The notes under the pieces were generated by a model. That model did not search any database and was not told where the DNA came from. It saw nothing but the letters and a program-made list of their open reading frames with translations. 64,000 nucleotides of DNA from Actinopolymorpha rutila. GTDB taxonomy: Bacteria; Actinomycetota; Actinomycetes; Propionibacteriales; Actinopolymorphaceae. Positions 17,584 through 25,618 of the stretch are shown piece by piece. The translations under genes were made by a program, and so were the position numbers. The stretch spans positions 3,472,001 through 3,536,000 of the forward strand of contig NZ_JACBZH010000001.1 of the NCBI RefSeq assembly GCF_013407855.1, read 5' to 3'. How positions within the stretch are numbered: the stretch's first letter is position 1; every line of letters begins with the position of its first letter.

Positions 17584-17898
17584 ATTTTCAACACACCGTT
17601 CACCCCGGACCTGATCAAGGCGGAGCAGGACTACCGGTTGGAGCGGGCCAGACGTTCGTTCCGCCCCGTGCGCCGCAGGGCGCGCGTCGACCGGCGTTCT
17701 CACGTCCCGGGAAACCGGAGGACCGCGAACCCGCGGCCCGATACCGTCGCTGTCGGACCGCTCACGATCGGCCTACCAGAAGTCCGTACCAGAGGGTTCT
17801 TGAAAGCAGTCCGGGACGCGGTGTCGGATCGGGTCCGAGGCGTTCGTAGCAAGGGTGAACGGCCGCTCGCGACGGGCGCCCAGAACCGCAGGAGATGA
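17584..17898 (+). pseudogene. damaged small ORF with ATT at the start position
   Basis: After GAGGG and a 4-nt gap the frame reads ATT TTC AAC ACA CCG and then TPDLIKAEQDYRLERARRS, a short amphipathic basic peptide like small hypothetical proteins of actinomycetes. There is no ATG or GTG where the start should be; ATT could be a mutated ATG or a rare start. Only the first 35-45 codons look like protein; the frame then runs on through the second ECF42-type promoter to a stop at 17898. Confidence 0.35.
17822..17848 (+). promoter_or_regulatory. ECF42-type promoter, copy B, for the YCII-sigma operon
   Basis: TGTCGG (17822-17827), 17 nt, CGTA (17845-17848), about 57 nt before the YCII start. It fits autoregulation by the ECF42-like sigma factor encoded in the same operon; the published ECF42 motif, as I recall it, is a TGTCGA-type -35. 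Confidence 0.5.
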
Positions 17899-17904
17899 TC
17901 CGAC

Positions 17905-18228
17905 ATGCAGTACCTCGTATCCGTGATCGACGACACCGCCGGCCTCGCCACCTCCGACGAGATGGCCGCCATCGACGAGTTCAACGACGGGCTCCGCGCC
18001 GAGGGCCACTGGGTCTTCGCCGGCGGCCTCGCGTCCCCCAGCGCCGCGACCGTCATCGACAGCCGGGGCGAGGAGACGTTGCTCACCGACGGTCCCTTCC
18101 TGGAGTCCAAGGAGCACCTCGCCGGCTTCTGGATCATGGAGGCCGCGGACCTCGACGTGGCGCTCAAGCTCGCCGCAGAGGGCTCGAAGGCGTGCAACCG
18201 GAAGGTCGAGGTGCGTCCGTTCCTGTGA
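17905..18228 (+). CDS. YCII/DGPF domain protein
   Basis: 107-residue ferredoxin-like-fold protein of the YCII family. It contains LLTDGPFLESKEHLAGFWI, the DGPF motif that names the class always found beside ECF42 sigma factors. ATG 17905 is preceded by GGAG about 11 nt upstream. Its stop overlaps the first GTG of the sigma gene (GTGA), so the two are coupled. Role unproven; it may modulate the sigma factor or act in stress metabolism. Confidence 0.88.
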   Translation: MQYLVSVIDDTAGLATSDEMAAIDEFNDGLRAEGHWVFAGGLASPSAATVIDSRGEETLLTDGPFLESKEHLAGFWIMEAADLDVALKLAAEGSKACNRKVEVRPFL

Positions 18229-18266
18229 GTCCCGTGAGTCCTGTGAGTCCCGTGAGTCCTGTGAGT
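18225..18266 (+). repeat. 9-bp tandem repeat over the sigma start codon
   Basis: GTGAGTCCC / GTGAGTCCT units at 18225, 18234, 18243 and 18252, then GTGAGTGCG at 18261. Every unit supplies an in-frame GTG and codes Val-Ser-Pro. Confidence 0.85.
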
Positions 18267-19493
18267 GCGGTTGACGTGCACAAGGAGATCACCCGAGCCC
18301 ACCGCGAGGAGTGGGCGCGGGTGGTCGCCTCCCTGACCAGGCGTTTCGGCGACCTCGACATCGCCGAGGAGGCGGCTGCCGAGGCGTTCGCAACCGCCGT
18401 CGAGCGGTGGCCGGGCGACGGCGTGCCCCCCAACCCAGGCGCCTGGCTGACCACCACCGCCAACCGCAAGGCCATCGACCGGATCCGGCGTGAGAACAAG
18501 CGCGACGACAAGCAGAGGGAGGCCCGGATGTTGTCCGACGACGACGCGCCCGAGCCCCTCGGCGCCATCGACGACGAGCGCCTCCGGCTGGTCTTCACCT
18601 GCTGTCACCCGGCGCTGGCGATGGAGACCCGGGTGGCGCTGACGCTGCGGATGGTCGGCGGGCTGACGGTGCTCGAGATCGCCCGGGCCTTCCTGGTGCA
18701 GGAGGCCGCCATGGGGCAGCGGATCACCCGGGCGAAGGCGAAGATCAAGGCGGCACGTATCCCCTATCGGGTGCCGGCCGCGGAGGACCTTCCGGCCCGC
18801 GTTTCCGGCGTACTCGCCGTTCTCTTCCTGGTGTTCAACGAGGGTTACCTGGCGACCGGCCCGGGCACCGATCCCGTACGCCACGAACTGACCGCGGAGG
18901 CGATCCGGCTCACTCGCCTGATCCGGGGGCTCCTGCCCGGCGACGGCGAGGTGGCCGGGCTGCTGGCGCTGATGCTCCTCACCGAGGCGCGCCGCACCGC
19001 CCGGGTCTCGGCGAGCGGCGAGCTGGTCTCCCTCGACGAGCAGGACCGTGGCGCCTGGAACGCCGCGCTCATCGCGGAGGGACACCGGCTGGTACGCGAG
19101 CGGCTGGCCTCCGGGGTGGCTCCGGGGCGCTACCAGATTCTCGCGGCGATCAACGCCGTGCACACCTACGCCAGGGACGCGCGCGACACCGACTGGTCGC
19201 AGGTCGTCGCTCTTTACGACCAGTTGGTCCGTATCGACCACTCCCCGATCGTCGCTCTCAACCGGGCGATCGCGGTCGCCGAGCTCGACGGTCCGGAGGT
19301 GGCGCTCGCGGTCGTCGACCGGCTCGAGGACGGGTTGGCCGGCTACCACGCCTACCACGCGACCCGCGCGGACCTGTTGCGCCGGCTCGGCCGTGGCCGG
19401 GACTCACGCGCGGCGTACGACCGGGCCATCGAGCTGGCGGGCAATACCGCCGAGATCGCCTACCTGACGCGCCGCCGCGGCCAGCTGGGATAG
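18225..19493 (+). CDS. ECF42-type RNA polymerase sigma factor with long C-terminal extension
   Basis: Sigma-70 family factor of 422 residues from the first GTG. Region 2 includes DIAEEAAAEAFATAVERWP, region 4 RMVGGLTVLEIARAFLV. A helical TPR-like/DUF6596 extension of about 200 residues follows, ending ALNRAIAVAEL and AYDRAIELAGN. No anti-sigma gene is nearby; in ECF42 the extension replaces that function. The N-terminus is encoded by five 9-bp units each containing GTG, so the exact start is uncertain (18225 to 18261). Coupled to the YCII gene. Confidence 0.85.
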   Translation: MSPVSPVSPVSPVSAVDVHKEITRAHREEWARVVASLTRRFGDLDIAEEAAAEAFATAVERWPGDGVPPNPGAWLTTTANRKAIDRIRRENKRDDKQREARMLSDDDAPEPLGAIDDERLRLVFTCCHPALAMETRVALTLRMVGGLTVLEIARAFLVQEAAMGQRITRAKAKIKAARIPYRVPAAEDLPARVSGVLAVLFLVFNEGYLATGPGTDPVRHELTAEAIRLTRLIRGLLPGDGEVAGLLALMLLTEARRTARVSASGELVSLDEQDRGAWNAALIAEGHRLVRERLASGVAPGRYQILAAINAVHTYARDARDTDWSQVVALYDQLVRIDHSPIVALNRAIAVAELDGPEVALAVVDRLEDGLAGYHAYHATRADLLRRLGRGRDSRAAYDRAIELAGNTAEIAYLTRRRGQLG

Positions 19494-19582
19494 GCCGGCT
19501 CGGCGCCGGCCCGCGCCGAGCCGCGTGCCACACCCGCGGCGGGGACCAATGCGGCAAATCGGGCAATCGTGTTAGCTTCATG

Positions 19583-19601
19583 CGGACCGAATACAGGTCC
19601 G
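19583..19601. promoter_or_regulatory. small inverted repeat upstream of the secreted protein
   Basis: CGGACC-GAATACA-GGTCCG, between a possible -10 box (TTAGCT, 19572-19577) and the ribosome binding site of the gene at 19619. Could be an operator or a 5' UTR hairpin. Confidence 0.35.
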
Positions 19602-19618
19602 ACGGGGAGCGATCGAGC

Positions 19619-21004
19619 GTGAGCAAGCACCTGAGCAAAGCCACCGCGGCCGTCGGCTCGGCCGCCCTGCTGGCGGTTTCCGCGGTGATCAGCGCACCGG
19701 GCACCGCGAACGCTGCCGGGCCGCAGCGTCCCATGACCAAAGGGCCGCGATCGGCGGCCCAGCTCAAGGCGCCCGTGGCTTCGACGGCCATCCGCTGTGA
19801 GAAGGACTCCAGCGGGAGGACCGCCCGCCTGTACGACGGCCCGTCCGCCTCCTACCTTTACGACCGCAGGTTCTCCCCTGGCCCGACGGTCCCCCACTCG
19901 GAGCTGCGCCACCACACCCCGCAGGGCGTTGCCTGGTGGGACGACTGGAACGGAAAAGGCGACGACCTGCTGCTGGTCTCCGCCCACAACGCGGGCGACA
20001 CCAACGGGCACGTGATCGGGCTCGACCCCCGGACGCCGGGCAAGGTCGTCGGCATCGTGGCGCTCGGGCCGACCCACGCCGGCGCCATCGGTCTCAACGG
20101 CAAGTGGCTCTTCGTCGACGGGCCGAAGAACGGCAAGCGTCACACGATCAACTCCTACCGGCTCGACGCTCTGCGCGCCGAGCTGAGGGCGGGCGGCGGA
20201 AGCCTGGATCGTGACGCACAGAAGACGGTCCACGGTGCCTCGTTCCTCACCGTCGACGGCAGCCACCTCTACGCGGGCAGGTTCAACTTCCACGGCAAAC
20301 GCGACTGGATGTACCGCTACACCATCGCGAGCAACGGGAGGTTGACGCTCGATCCCAAGCCCGGCACCAGGCGAGGTCTGCGATGGGAGACCCCGGCCTC
20401 CACCCAGGGCGTCGCCAAGGTGGGCAACCGGTTCCTGTTCAGCACCTCCAGCGGACGCAAGAAGCGCAGCAACCTCTACGTGACGAACGCGTCGCAGACC
20501 AACCTCGACAAGGCTTCGCCACGTTGCTTCCGGGCTCCGACGATGGCCCAGGGCATCGCAGTCACCCCTGGCGGCAGGGTGTACCTGAACTTCGAGTCCG
20601 GGTCGTACGAGTTCGACGGCTCCAGCGGCGCCAGGGCCAGGAACGTCATCCCGGGCACGCACACGGCAAAGCTCAGCACGCTGACCGGAATTCCCGGTGG
20701 CACGCTGCGGCTGGGAACGCTGCACTCCAAGAAGCAGCAGGACACCTTGGGCGAGGACGAGATCGCGATCCACGTCGAGGGCCAGAAGCTCGGCCCGACG
20801 ATCGACATCGAACAGGGCCAGCGCAAGCGGATCAGGAAGACCATCCAGTTCACCGGCAACGCCCGAATCAGGCTGTACGAGAAGGACTTCCCCGACAGTG
20901 ACGACTACCTCGGTCAGCGCAAGCTGACGCCGCGCAAGGACAGGGGCATCCTCTCGTTCAAGCGCCGGGGTGCCCACTACCGCCTCAGCTACTCGGTCCG
21001 CTGA
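19619..21004 (+). CDS. secreted protein, probably beta-propeller-like
   Basis: 461 residues starting at GTG 19619 with GGGGAG about 9 nt upstream. Sec signal peptide: basic VSKHLSK, hydrophobic core, cleavage near TANA-AG. The mature part has repeated short beta segments such as GDDLLLVSAHN, LNGKWLFVDG and TQGVAKVGNRFLFS, like a propeller that reads out stored values. The last 90 residues differ (IDIEQGQRKRIRKTIQF) and may be a separate beta-sandwich. I recognise no catalytic motif. A strong hairpin terminator follows. Confidence 0.75.
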   Translation: MSKHLSKATAAVGSAALLAVSAVISAPGTANAAGPQRPMTKGPRSAAQLKAPVASTAIRCEKDSSGRTARLYDGPSASYLYDRRFSPGPTVPHSELRHHTPQGVAWWDDWNGKGDDLLLVSAHNAGDTNGHVIGLDPRTPGKVVGIVALGPTHAGAIGLNGKWLFVDGPKNGKRHTINSYRLDALRAELRAGGGSLDRDAQKTVHGASFLTVDGSHLYAGRFNFHGKRDWMYRYTIASNGRLTLDPKPGTRRGLRWETPASTQGVAKVGNRFLFSTSSGRKKRSNLYVTNASQTNLDKASPRCFRAPTMAQGIAVTPGGRVYLNFESGSYEFDGSSGARARNVIPGTHTAKLSTLTGIPGGTLRLGTLHSKKQQDTLGEDEIAIHVEGQKLGPTIDIEQGQRKRIRKTIQFTGNARIRLYEKDFPDSDDYLGQRKLTPRKDRGILSFKRRGAHYRLSYSVR

Positions 21005-21037
21005 CGACCGGACCGGAAGGTCAGGGCTCCCTCATGC

Positions 21038-21078
21038 CGGCTCGGCCCGGGGATCGTGGTGATCCCCGGGCCGAGCCG
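21038..21078. terminator. bidirectional hairpin terminator
   Basis: Perfect 18-bp GC-rich stem (21038-21055 with 21061-21078) around GTGGT, between convergent genes ending at 21004 and 21092. Confidence 0.9.
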
Positions 21079-21091
21079 ACTCCCCCGCCGG

Positions 21092-21577
21092 TCAGCCCAT
21101 CGCGGCGGCGAACATGCCGGGTTCGTACGAGCCGCCCTGCTGGTGCACGATCACGGCGAGCCGGTTGGCGGCGTTGATCAGGGCGACCAGGCAGACCAGC
21201 GCGGTGGTCTGGTCCTCGTCGTAGTGCTTGCGCACCTGCGCCCAGGTCTCGTCGGACACACCCTGGTAGGCGTCGGCGAGCCGGGTGCCCTCCTCGGCGA
21301 ACGCCAGCGCGGCCTGCTCGGCCTCGCTGAACACCGTGGACTCCCGCCACGCCGCCACCAGGTGGAGCCGGACCGCGGTCTCCCCGGCGGCCGCCGCCTC
21401 CTTGGTGTGCATGTCGATGCACCAGCCGCAGCCGTTGAGCTGGCTGGCGCGCAGCGACACCAGTTCCTGGGTTGCCTTCGGCAGCGACGACTGCGCGACC
21501 ACCATGCCGGCGTTCGCGAACCGCTTGGCGAACTTCGCGCCGACCTCGTTCTCGAACAGGTTGAGCCGGGTTTCCAT
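21092..21577 (-). CDS. carboxymuconolactone decarboxylase / AhpD-like protein
   Basis: 161 residues with the AhpD-type redox motif in NGCGWCIDMH (Cys-Gly-Trp-Cys and a following His), so an alkylhydroperoxidase-like fold is expected. Start ATG 21577 has AGGGAGAA 7 nt upstream. With the neighbouring SDR and the ECF41 sigma factor it forms the known ECF41 'COE' context. A CGTCACA-N16-GGTC element at 21628-21654 on its strand is a plausible ECF41-dependent promoter. Confidence 0.87.
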   Translation of the reverse strand: METRLNLFENEVGAKFAKRFANAGMVVAQSSLPKATQELVSLRASQLNGCGWCIDMHTKEAAAAGETAVRLHLVAAWRESTVFSEAEQAALAFAEEGTRLADAYQGVSDETWAQVRKHYDEDQTTALVCLVALINAANRLAVIVHQQGGSYEPGMFAAAMG

Positions 21578-21672
21578 CGCTTCGTTCTCCCTCGCGGTGA
21601 TGGGTGTTGCGTACTGGACGACCACAAGACCCCGCCGGGCCGGGGCGTGTGACGGTGCCGCCGCGTGACGTA

Positions 21673-21712
21673 CGCCACCGATCGCCACCGATCGCCACCG
21701 ATCGCCACCGAA
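21673..21712. repeat. 10-bp tandem repeat, four copies
   Basis: CGCCACCGAT three times in a row and a fourth copy CGCCACCGAA, between the SDR stop (21740) and the decarboxylase start (21577). The unit is not a multiple of helical turns of any known operator that I recognise. Confidence 0.8.
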
Positions 21713-21739
21713 TCCAGGCGGCCCGCGCCCCCGCGGTCG

Positions 21740-22507
21740 CTACCAGGGCAGGGGCCCGTTCTCGTTGAAGAAGCCGCCGGTGGGCCCGTCCGCTCCGAGC
21801 GTGGCCAGGCGCACCACGACCGCGGCTGCCTGGGCCGGGGTGAGATATCCCCTGTGATCGTTGATGTCGGTGTCCACGTAGCCGGGGTCGGCGGCGTTGA
21901 CGAGGATGCCCTCCTTGCGCAACTCGTTGGCGTACTGCACGGTCAGCGCGTTCAGTGCGGTCTTGGACGGGGCGTACGCGGCCGAGGCCGGCAGCCCGGC
22001 CAGCGGGCCGTTCGGGTCGCCTGCGATGGTCAGGGACGCGATGCCGCTGCTGAGGTTGACGATCCGCGCCGCCGGCGAGCGCCGCAACAACGAGAGCATG
22101 GCGTTGGTCACCGCGATCACCCCGAGGACGTTGGTCTCGAACACCGAACGAACCATGTCCAGGTCGACAGTGCTCGGGACCTGGTCGACGGCGTCTTCGG
22201 GCGAGACCTGTCCCGAGCCGGTGATGCCCGCGTTGTTGACCAGTACGTCGAGGTGGCCGAACTGCTCCTCGATCCACCTCGCGGCCTCCCGGATGCCGGC
22301 CGGGTCGGTGACGTCCAGGGTCACCGCGTGCGCGTTCCCGCCCGCGAGGCGCAGTGCCGCGGCGGCCTCCTCGCCGCGCTGCGGGTTCCTGGCTCCGATC
22401 AGGACCGTCGTCCCCAGCGTGGCGAGTTGCTCGGCGGTCGCGCGGCCGATCCCCTTGTTCGCGCCGGTGACGAGGGCGATCTTCTGGTGGGTGCTGTGGT
22501 CGTTCAT
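21740..22507 (-). CDS. short-chain dehydrogenase/reductase
   Basis: 255-residue classical SDR with NAD(P) motif TGANKGIG, structural NNAG, catalytic Ser in VNLSSG and YAPSK (Tyr, Lys). The GARN at the end of beta-2 suggests NADP preference. It is transcribed away from the ECF41 sigma gene and an ECF41-like promoter stands at 22548-22574. This is the oxidoreductase member of the COE set. Substrate unknown. Confidence 0.9.
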   Translation of the reverse strand: MNDHSTHQKIALVTGANKGIGRATAEQLATLGTTVLIGARNPQRGEEAAAALRLAGGNAHAVTLDVTDPAGIREAARWIEEQFGHLDVLVNNAGITGSGQVSPEDAVDQVPSTVDLDMVRSVFETNVLGVIAVTNAMLSLLRRSPAARIVNLSSGIASLTIAGDPNGPLAGLPASAAYAPSKTALNALTVQYANELRKEGILVNAADPGYVDTDINDHRGYLTPAQAAAVVVRLATLGADGPTGGFFNENGPLPW

Positions 22508-22547
22508 GATCAGACTCCTGGGTTCGAAGGAGAGGGTGTGCCCCTAC

Positions 22548-22574
22548 GTCGCACCAACGGGTCCGTTTGTGACA
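22548..22574 (-). promoter_or_regulatory. ECF41-type promoter for the SDR gene
   Basis: On the minus strand TGTCACA (22568-22574), 16 nt, CGAC (22548-22551). This agrees with the reported ECF41 target TGTCACA-N16-CGTC in all but one base. Confidence 0.65.
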
Positions 22575-22630
22575 TCGGAAGTGCGCCCCACGCCTGGGTA
22601 GGGGGTGTGACGTACGCCACCCGGCGCGGG

Positions 22631-22657
22631 TGTCACAGGATGGTGGCGACCGGCGTC
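22631..22657 (+). promoter_or_regulatory. ECF41-type promoter for the sigma gene
   Basis: TGTCACA (22631-22637), exactly 16 nt, CGTC (22654-22657): a full match to the reported ECF41 target, implying autoregulation. Confidence 0.7.
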
Positions 22658-22707
22658 GTGTGGGTGTGTGTACCGAGGTCGACAGCGAGGAAGCGGAGGA
22701 GCCGGCC

Positions 22708-23643
22708 ATGAGCGAGCGAACGACGGACTCGTCGCAGTCGCCACTACGTGACGACGACGGCCGGACCGGCCGGCTCACCGAAGCGTTCGTCGCGCACCGG
22801 AACCTGCTCTTCACGATCGCCTACGAGATGCTCGGCTCGGCCGCCGACGCCGAGGACGTCCTGCAGGAGACGTGGCTGCGCTGGGTGGGCGTGGACCCGG
22901 ACGAGATACGGGATCCCCGGGCGTACCTCGTCCGGATCACCACCCGCCAGGCGCTGAACCACCTGCGCACCCTCGGCCGGCGCAAGGAGTCCTACGTCGG
23001 CTCCTGGCTGCCCGAGCCGCTGCTGACCGCGCCCGACGTGGCCGAGGACGTCGAGCTGGCCGAGAGCGTGTCGACGGCGATGCTGCTGGTGCTGGAGACC
23101 CTCACGCCGACCGAGCGGGCGGTGTTCGTGCTGCGCGAGGTGTTCGACGTGGAGTACGACCAGATCGCCGAGGCGGTGGACAAGACGCAGGTGGCCGTCC
23201 GGCAGATCGCTCACCGGGCGCGCGCCCACGTCGCGGCCCGCAGGCCACGCGAGTCCGTGTCCGCCGCCCAGGCCCGCCGTGCGCTGGAGGCATTCAAGCT
23301 CGCGGTCGAGACCGGCGACCTGCAGGGCCTGCTGAACCAGCTCGCGCCGGACGTCGTCGCGGTGGGCGACGGCGGCGGGATCAAGCAGGCAGTACGCCGG
23401 CCGGTCGTCGGTGCGGAGAAGGTGGCCCGCCTCTTCGTCGGCGGCATGCGCAGGTTCGGCGCCCAGATGTCGGCCGAGCTGGTGCAGATCAACGGCGGTC
23501 CGGCACTGCTCACCCGGCTCGACGGGGAGATCGACGGAATCCTGTCCGTACGCGTCGAGGACGGCCTGGTGACCGCGTTCTACTACGTCCGCAATCCCGA
23601 GAAGCTGTCGCGTATCCAGCAGGAGACCGCGATGAGCCGCTGA
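22708..23643 (+). CDS. sigJ: ECF41-type sigma factor (SigJ-like)
   Basis: 311-residue extracytoplasmic-function sigma factor. Region 2 reads YEMLGSAADAEDVLQETWLRW; region 4 LTPTERAVFVLREVF. The C-terminal SnoaL-like domain carries the three ECF41 signatures: WLPEPL in the linker, DGGG, and NPEKL near the end. In this group the extension, not an anti-sigma factor, controls activity. ATG 22708 has GGAGGAG 7 nt upstream. It faces the SDR and decarboxylase genes across a bidirectional ECF41 promoter region. Confidence 0.9.
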   Translation: MSERTTDSSQSPLRDDDGRTGRLTEAFVAHRNLLFTIAYEMLGSAADAEDVLQETWLRWVGVDPDEIRDPRAYLVRITTRQALNHLRTLGRRKESYVGSWLPEPLLTAPDVAEDVELAESVSTAMLLVLETLTPTERAVFVLREVFDVEYDQIAEAVDKTQVAVRQIAHRARAHVAARRPRESVSAAQARRALEAFKLAVETGDLQGLLNQLAPDVVAVGDGGGIKQAVRRPVVGAEKVARLFVGGMRRFGAQMSAELVQINGGPALLTRLDGEIDGILSVRVEDGLVTAFYYVRNPEKLSRIQQETAMSR

Positions 23644-23832
23644 GTGCGGGTCGCGAGCCGCCGCACCTACGAAAGTCGGTCGCGGGGCTCGCGATCGCTC
23701 CTTTCGTCGTACGCCGAGCCGACGCCCAGCCCTGCCGGTCCCGATGGCGTCTGCCGTGGAATGGAGCCCAGAGCGAGGTCCACGACGGGCCTCGTGACAA
23801 GCCCCATGACGCGCACAGAAGGGCCACACCCG

Positions 23833-24276
23833 ATGTCCGAATCCGTTTCCCAGCGAGGGACCAGCCGAACCGGCACCGCATCGCCCGTCACCACCACCAC
23901 CGGCCGGGCCGCGAACGTCGGCCTGTGGGTCGTCCAGGTCGTCACCGCGCTGGCGTTCCTCTTCGCCGCACTGGGCAAGTTCGGCGGGGACCCGATGGTC
24001 GTCGCGACGTTCGACAAGATCGGCTTCGGCGACTGGTTCCGTTATTTCATTGGTGTTCTGGAGGTTCTGGGCGCGGTGGCGCTGTTCGTGCCGCGGCTGG
24101 CCGGCCTGGCCGGGCTGGCGTTCGTGGCGCTGATGGTCGGCGCGGTCGTGGTGACCGTGGCGGTCGTCGGTGGGAGTGTCGTGCTGCCGCTGGCGCTGCT
24201 CGTCCTGTCCGCGGTGATCGCGTGGGGACGGCGGCGGAGCACGGCGAGGTTGTGGGACACGCTCGCCCGGCGCTGA
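23833..24276 (+). CDS. DoxX family membrane protein
   Basis: 147 residues with four hydrophobic helices. LWVVQVVTALAFLFAALGKF is the first DoxX helix; VLEVLGAVALFVPRLAGLAG the second. The N-terminal 25 residues are Ser/Thr-rich and the start could be earlier (ATG 23806 or 23761). DoxX proteins are small membrane oxidoreductase partners of uncertain role. It follows the ECF41 sigma gene by 190 nt and may belong to the same regulon. Confidence 0.78.
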   Translation: MSESVSQRGTSRTGTASPVTTTTGRAANVGLWVVQVVTALAFLFAALGKFGGDPMVVATFDKIGFGDWFRYFIGVLEVLGAVALFVPRLAGLAGLAFVALMVGAVVVTVAVVGGSVVLPLALLVLSAVIAWGRRRSTARLWDTLARR

Positions 24277-24292
24277 CGTCGGTCCTTCGGCG

Positions 24293-24298
24293 TACGCT
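24293..24298 (+). promoter_or_regulatory. leaderless-type -10 box TACGCT
   Basis: TACGCT ends 8 nt before GTG 24307, the apparent original start of the interrupted threonine-synthase-like gene. Confidence 0.5.
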
Positions 24299-24306
24299 CG
24301 GGCGGC

Positions 24307-24417
24307 GTGGACGTGACGGAACCCGACCCGAGACCTGACTCGACACCTGAAGCGAGCCTGGCGACCTGCCAGCGCTCGCTGGGTGACCCGGACGTCACCT
24401 ACCCGCTCTAGCCACCC
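24307..24417 (+). pseudogene. severed N-terminus of the threonine-synthase-like gene (in-frame TAG)
   Basis: From GTG 24307 34 codons are read, ending EASLATC...DPDVTYPL, before TAG at 24409-24411. The same frame continues as PPMTGGCP and on into the gene at 24418. The layout (Cys near residue 21, a second Cys after the break) looks like the zinc-ribbon leader of threonine-synthase-like proteins, with the partner Cys positions now Ser (CQRS) and Thr (CPRT). A single TGG-to-TAG change would explain the stop. Confidence 0.6.
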
Positions 24418-25596
24418 ATGACCGGTGGGTGCCCGCGGACCAGCACTGGCGAGATCGCGTACCCGGTCGAGGTGGACTACGCCTACGCCCGCGTGCCCGG
24501 CGACCTCTTCTCCCCCGCCACGGCGCTGCTGCCGTCGGCGGGGCTGGTCCGGTGGGCACCGCTCGTTCCCCCGCTCGACGTGCCCGGCCTCGGTGAGGGC
24601 GGCACACCCCTGGTGGAGCTGGAGCCCGGCGTCCTGGTCAAGGACGAGTCGCGTAATCCGACCTGGAGCCACAAGGATCGCTACAACCGGGTCGCGGTCA
24701 GCGCGGCGGCCCGGCTCGGCGCACCGGGGGTGGTCGTCGCGTCGAGCGGAAACCACGGCGCGTCGGCGGCGGCGTACGCGGCCCGGGCCGGCCTGCGGTG
24801 CGTGGTGTTCACCGGGGAGAACCTCCCACCGGCAGTGGACGCCTTCCTGCACGCCTACGGTGCGGTGGTGCTGCCGGTTCCGGTGGCCGCGCGGTGGCCG
24901 CTGGTACGCCGAGTGGCGGACGAGTTCGGCCTGCACCCGGTAAGCAACCTGACGTTGACACACACCGGTCACGCGTTCGGACCCGAGGGTTACAAGACGA
25001 TCGCGTACGAGATCCACGCCGACCTCGGGGTGCCGGCGGCGGTGTTCGTACCCACCGGGTACGCCGAACTGCTGTTCGGGGTGTGGAAGGGGTTCACCGA
25101 GCTGTGCCGGCTCGGGGTCACCGACCGCGTTCCGCGGATGTACGCGTGCGAGCCGGCGGCGGGCGGTCCGCTGGCGAGGGCGTTGCGGGACGGCGTTGCG
25201 GCCACCCACGTCGAGGTGGGACCGGCGGACGCGTACGGCATCGCCTGTCCCGTCGGCGGGGACCGCGGTGTGGTGGCGGTGCGCGAGAGCGGCGGCGAGG
25301 CGATCCTGGTCGACAACGAGCAGTTGACAGCGGCGCGGGCCGAGCTCGCGCGCAGCGGCCTGTGGGCCGAGTTGTCCGCCGCCGCGGGGCTGGCCGGGCT
25401 GCGTGCCCTCCGGTCCACCGGGAGGTCGCCGGACCTGGACGGCCCGGTCGTGTGCGTGTCCACCTCCAGCGGGTTCAAGGACCGCGCCGTCGGAAGCGGT
25501 GCACGTACGAGCAGTCACGAACACGGCGGAGGGGTCGGCGCGGAGTGGGCCGAGGTGTACCGCCGGCTGCGCACCGACGGCATCGGATACTGGTGA
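24418..25596 (+). CDS. PLP-dependent threonine-synthase-like enzyme
   Basis: 392 residues from ATG 24418, carrying the complete fold-type II PLP domain: PLP-binding Lys86 in TWSHKDRYN, and the phosphate loop ASSGNHGASAAAY. A late CVSTSSGFKD closes the cofactor site. The ATG has no good ribosome binding site, and the frame extends upstream through an amber codon, so the protein may be a truncated survivor of a longer enzyme. It could act as threonine synthase or a related beta-elimination enzyme. No hom or thrB gene lies beside it. Confidence 0.75.
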   Translation: MTGGCPRTSTGEIAYPVEVDYAYARVPGDLFSPATALLPSAGLVRWAPLVPPLDVPGLGEGGTPLVELEPGVLVKDESRNPTWSHKDRYNRVAVSAAARLGAPGVVVASSGNHGASAAAYAARAGLRCVVFTGENLPPAVDAFLHAYGAVVLPVPVAARWPLVRRVADEFGLHPVSNLTLTHTGHAFGPEGYKTIAYEIHADLGVPAAVFVPTGYAELLFGVWKGFTELCRLGVTDRVPRMYACEPAAGGPLARALRDGVAATHVEVGPADAYGIACPVGGDRGVVAVRESGGEAILVDNEQLTAARAELARSGLWAELSAAAGLAGLRALRSTGRSPDLDGPVVCVSTSSGFKDRAVGSGARTSSHEHGGGVGAEWAEVYRRLRTDGIGYW

Positions 25597-25618
25597 GCGA
25601 CCGCAGAGGAGAGCAAGC

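Noticed and set aside
17700..19358. A 552-codon minus-strand frame opposite the YCII and sigma genes
   Set aside because: No recognisable domain, and the plus strand encodes intact ECF42-module proteins.
21673..21712. Possible CRISPR-type repeat
   Set aside because: Units are contiguous 10-mers without spacers, and no cas gene is present.
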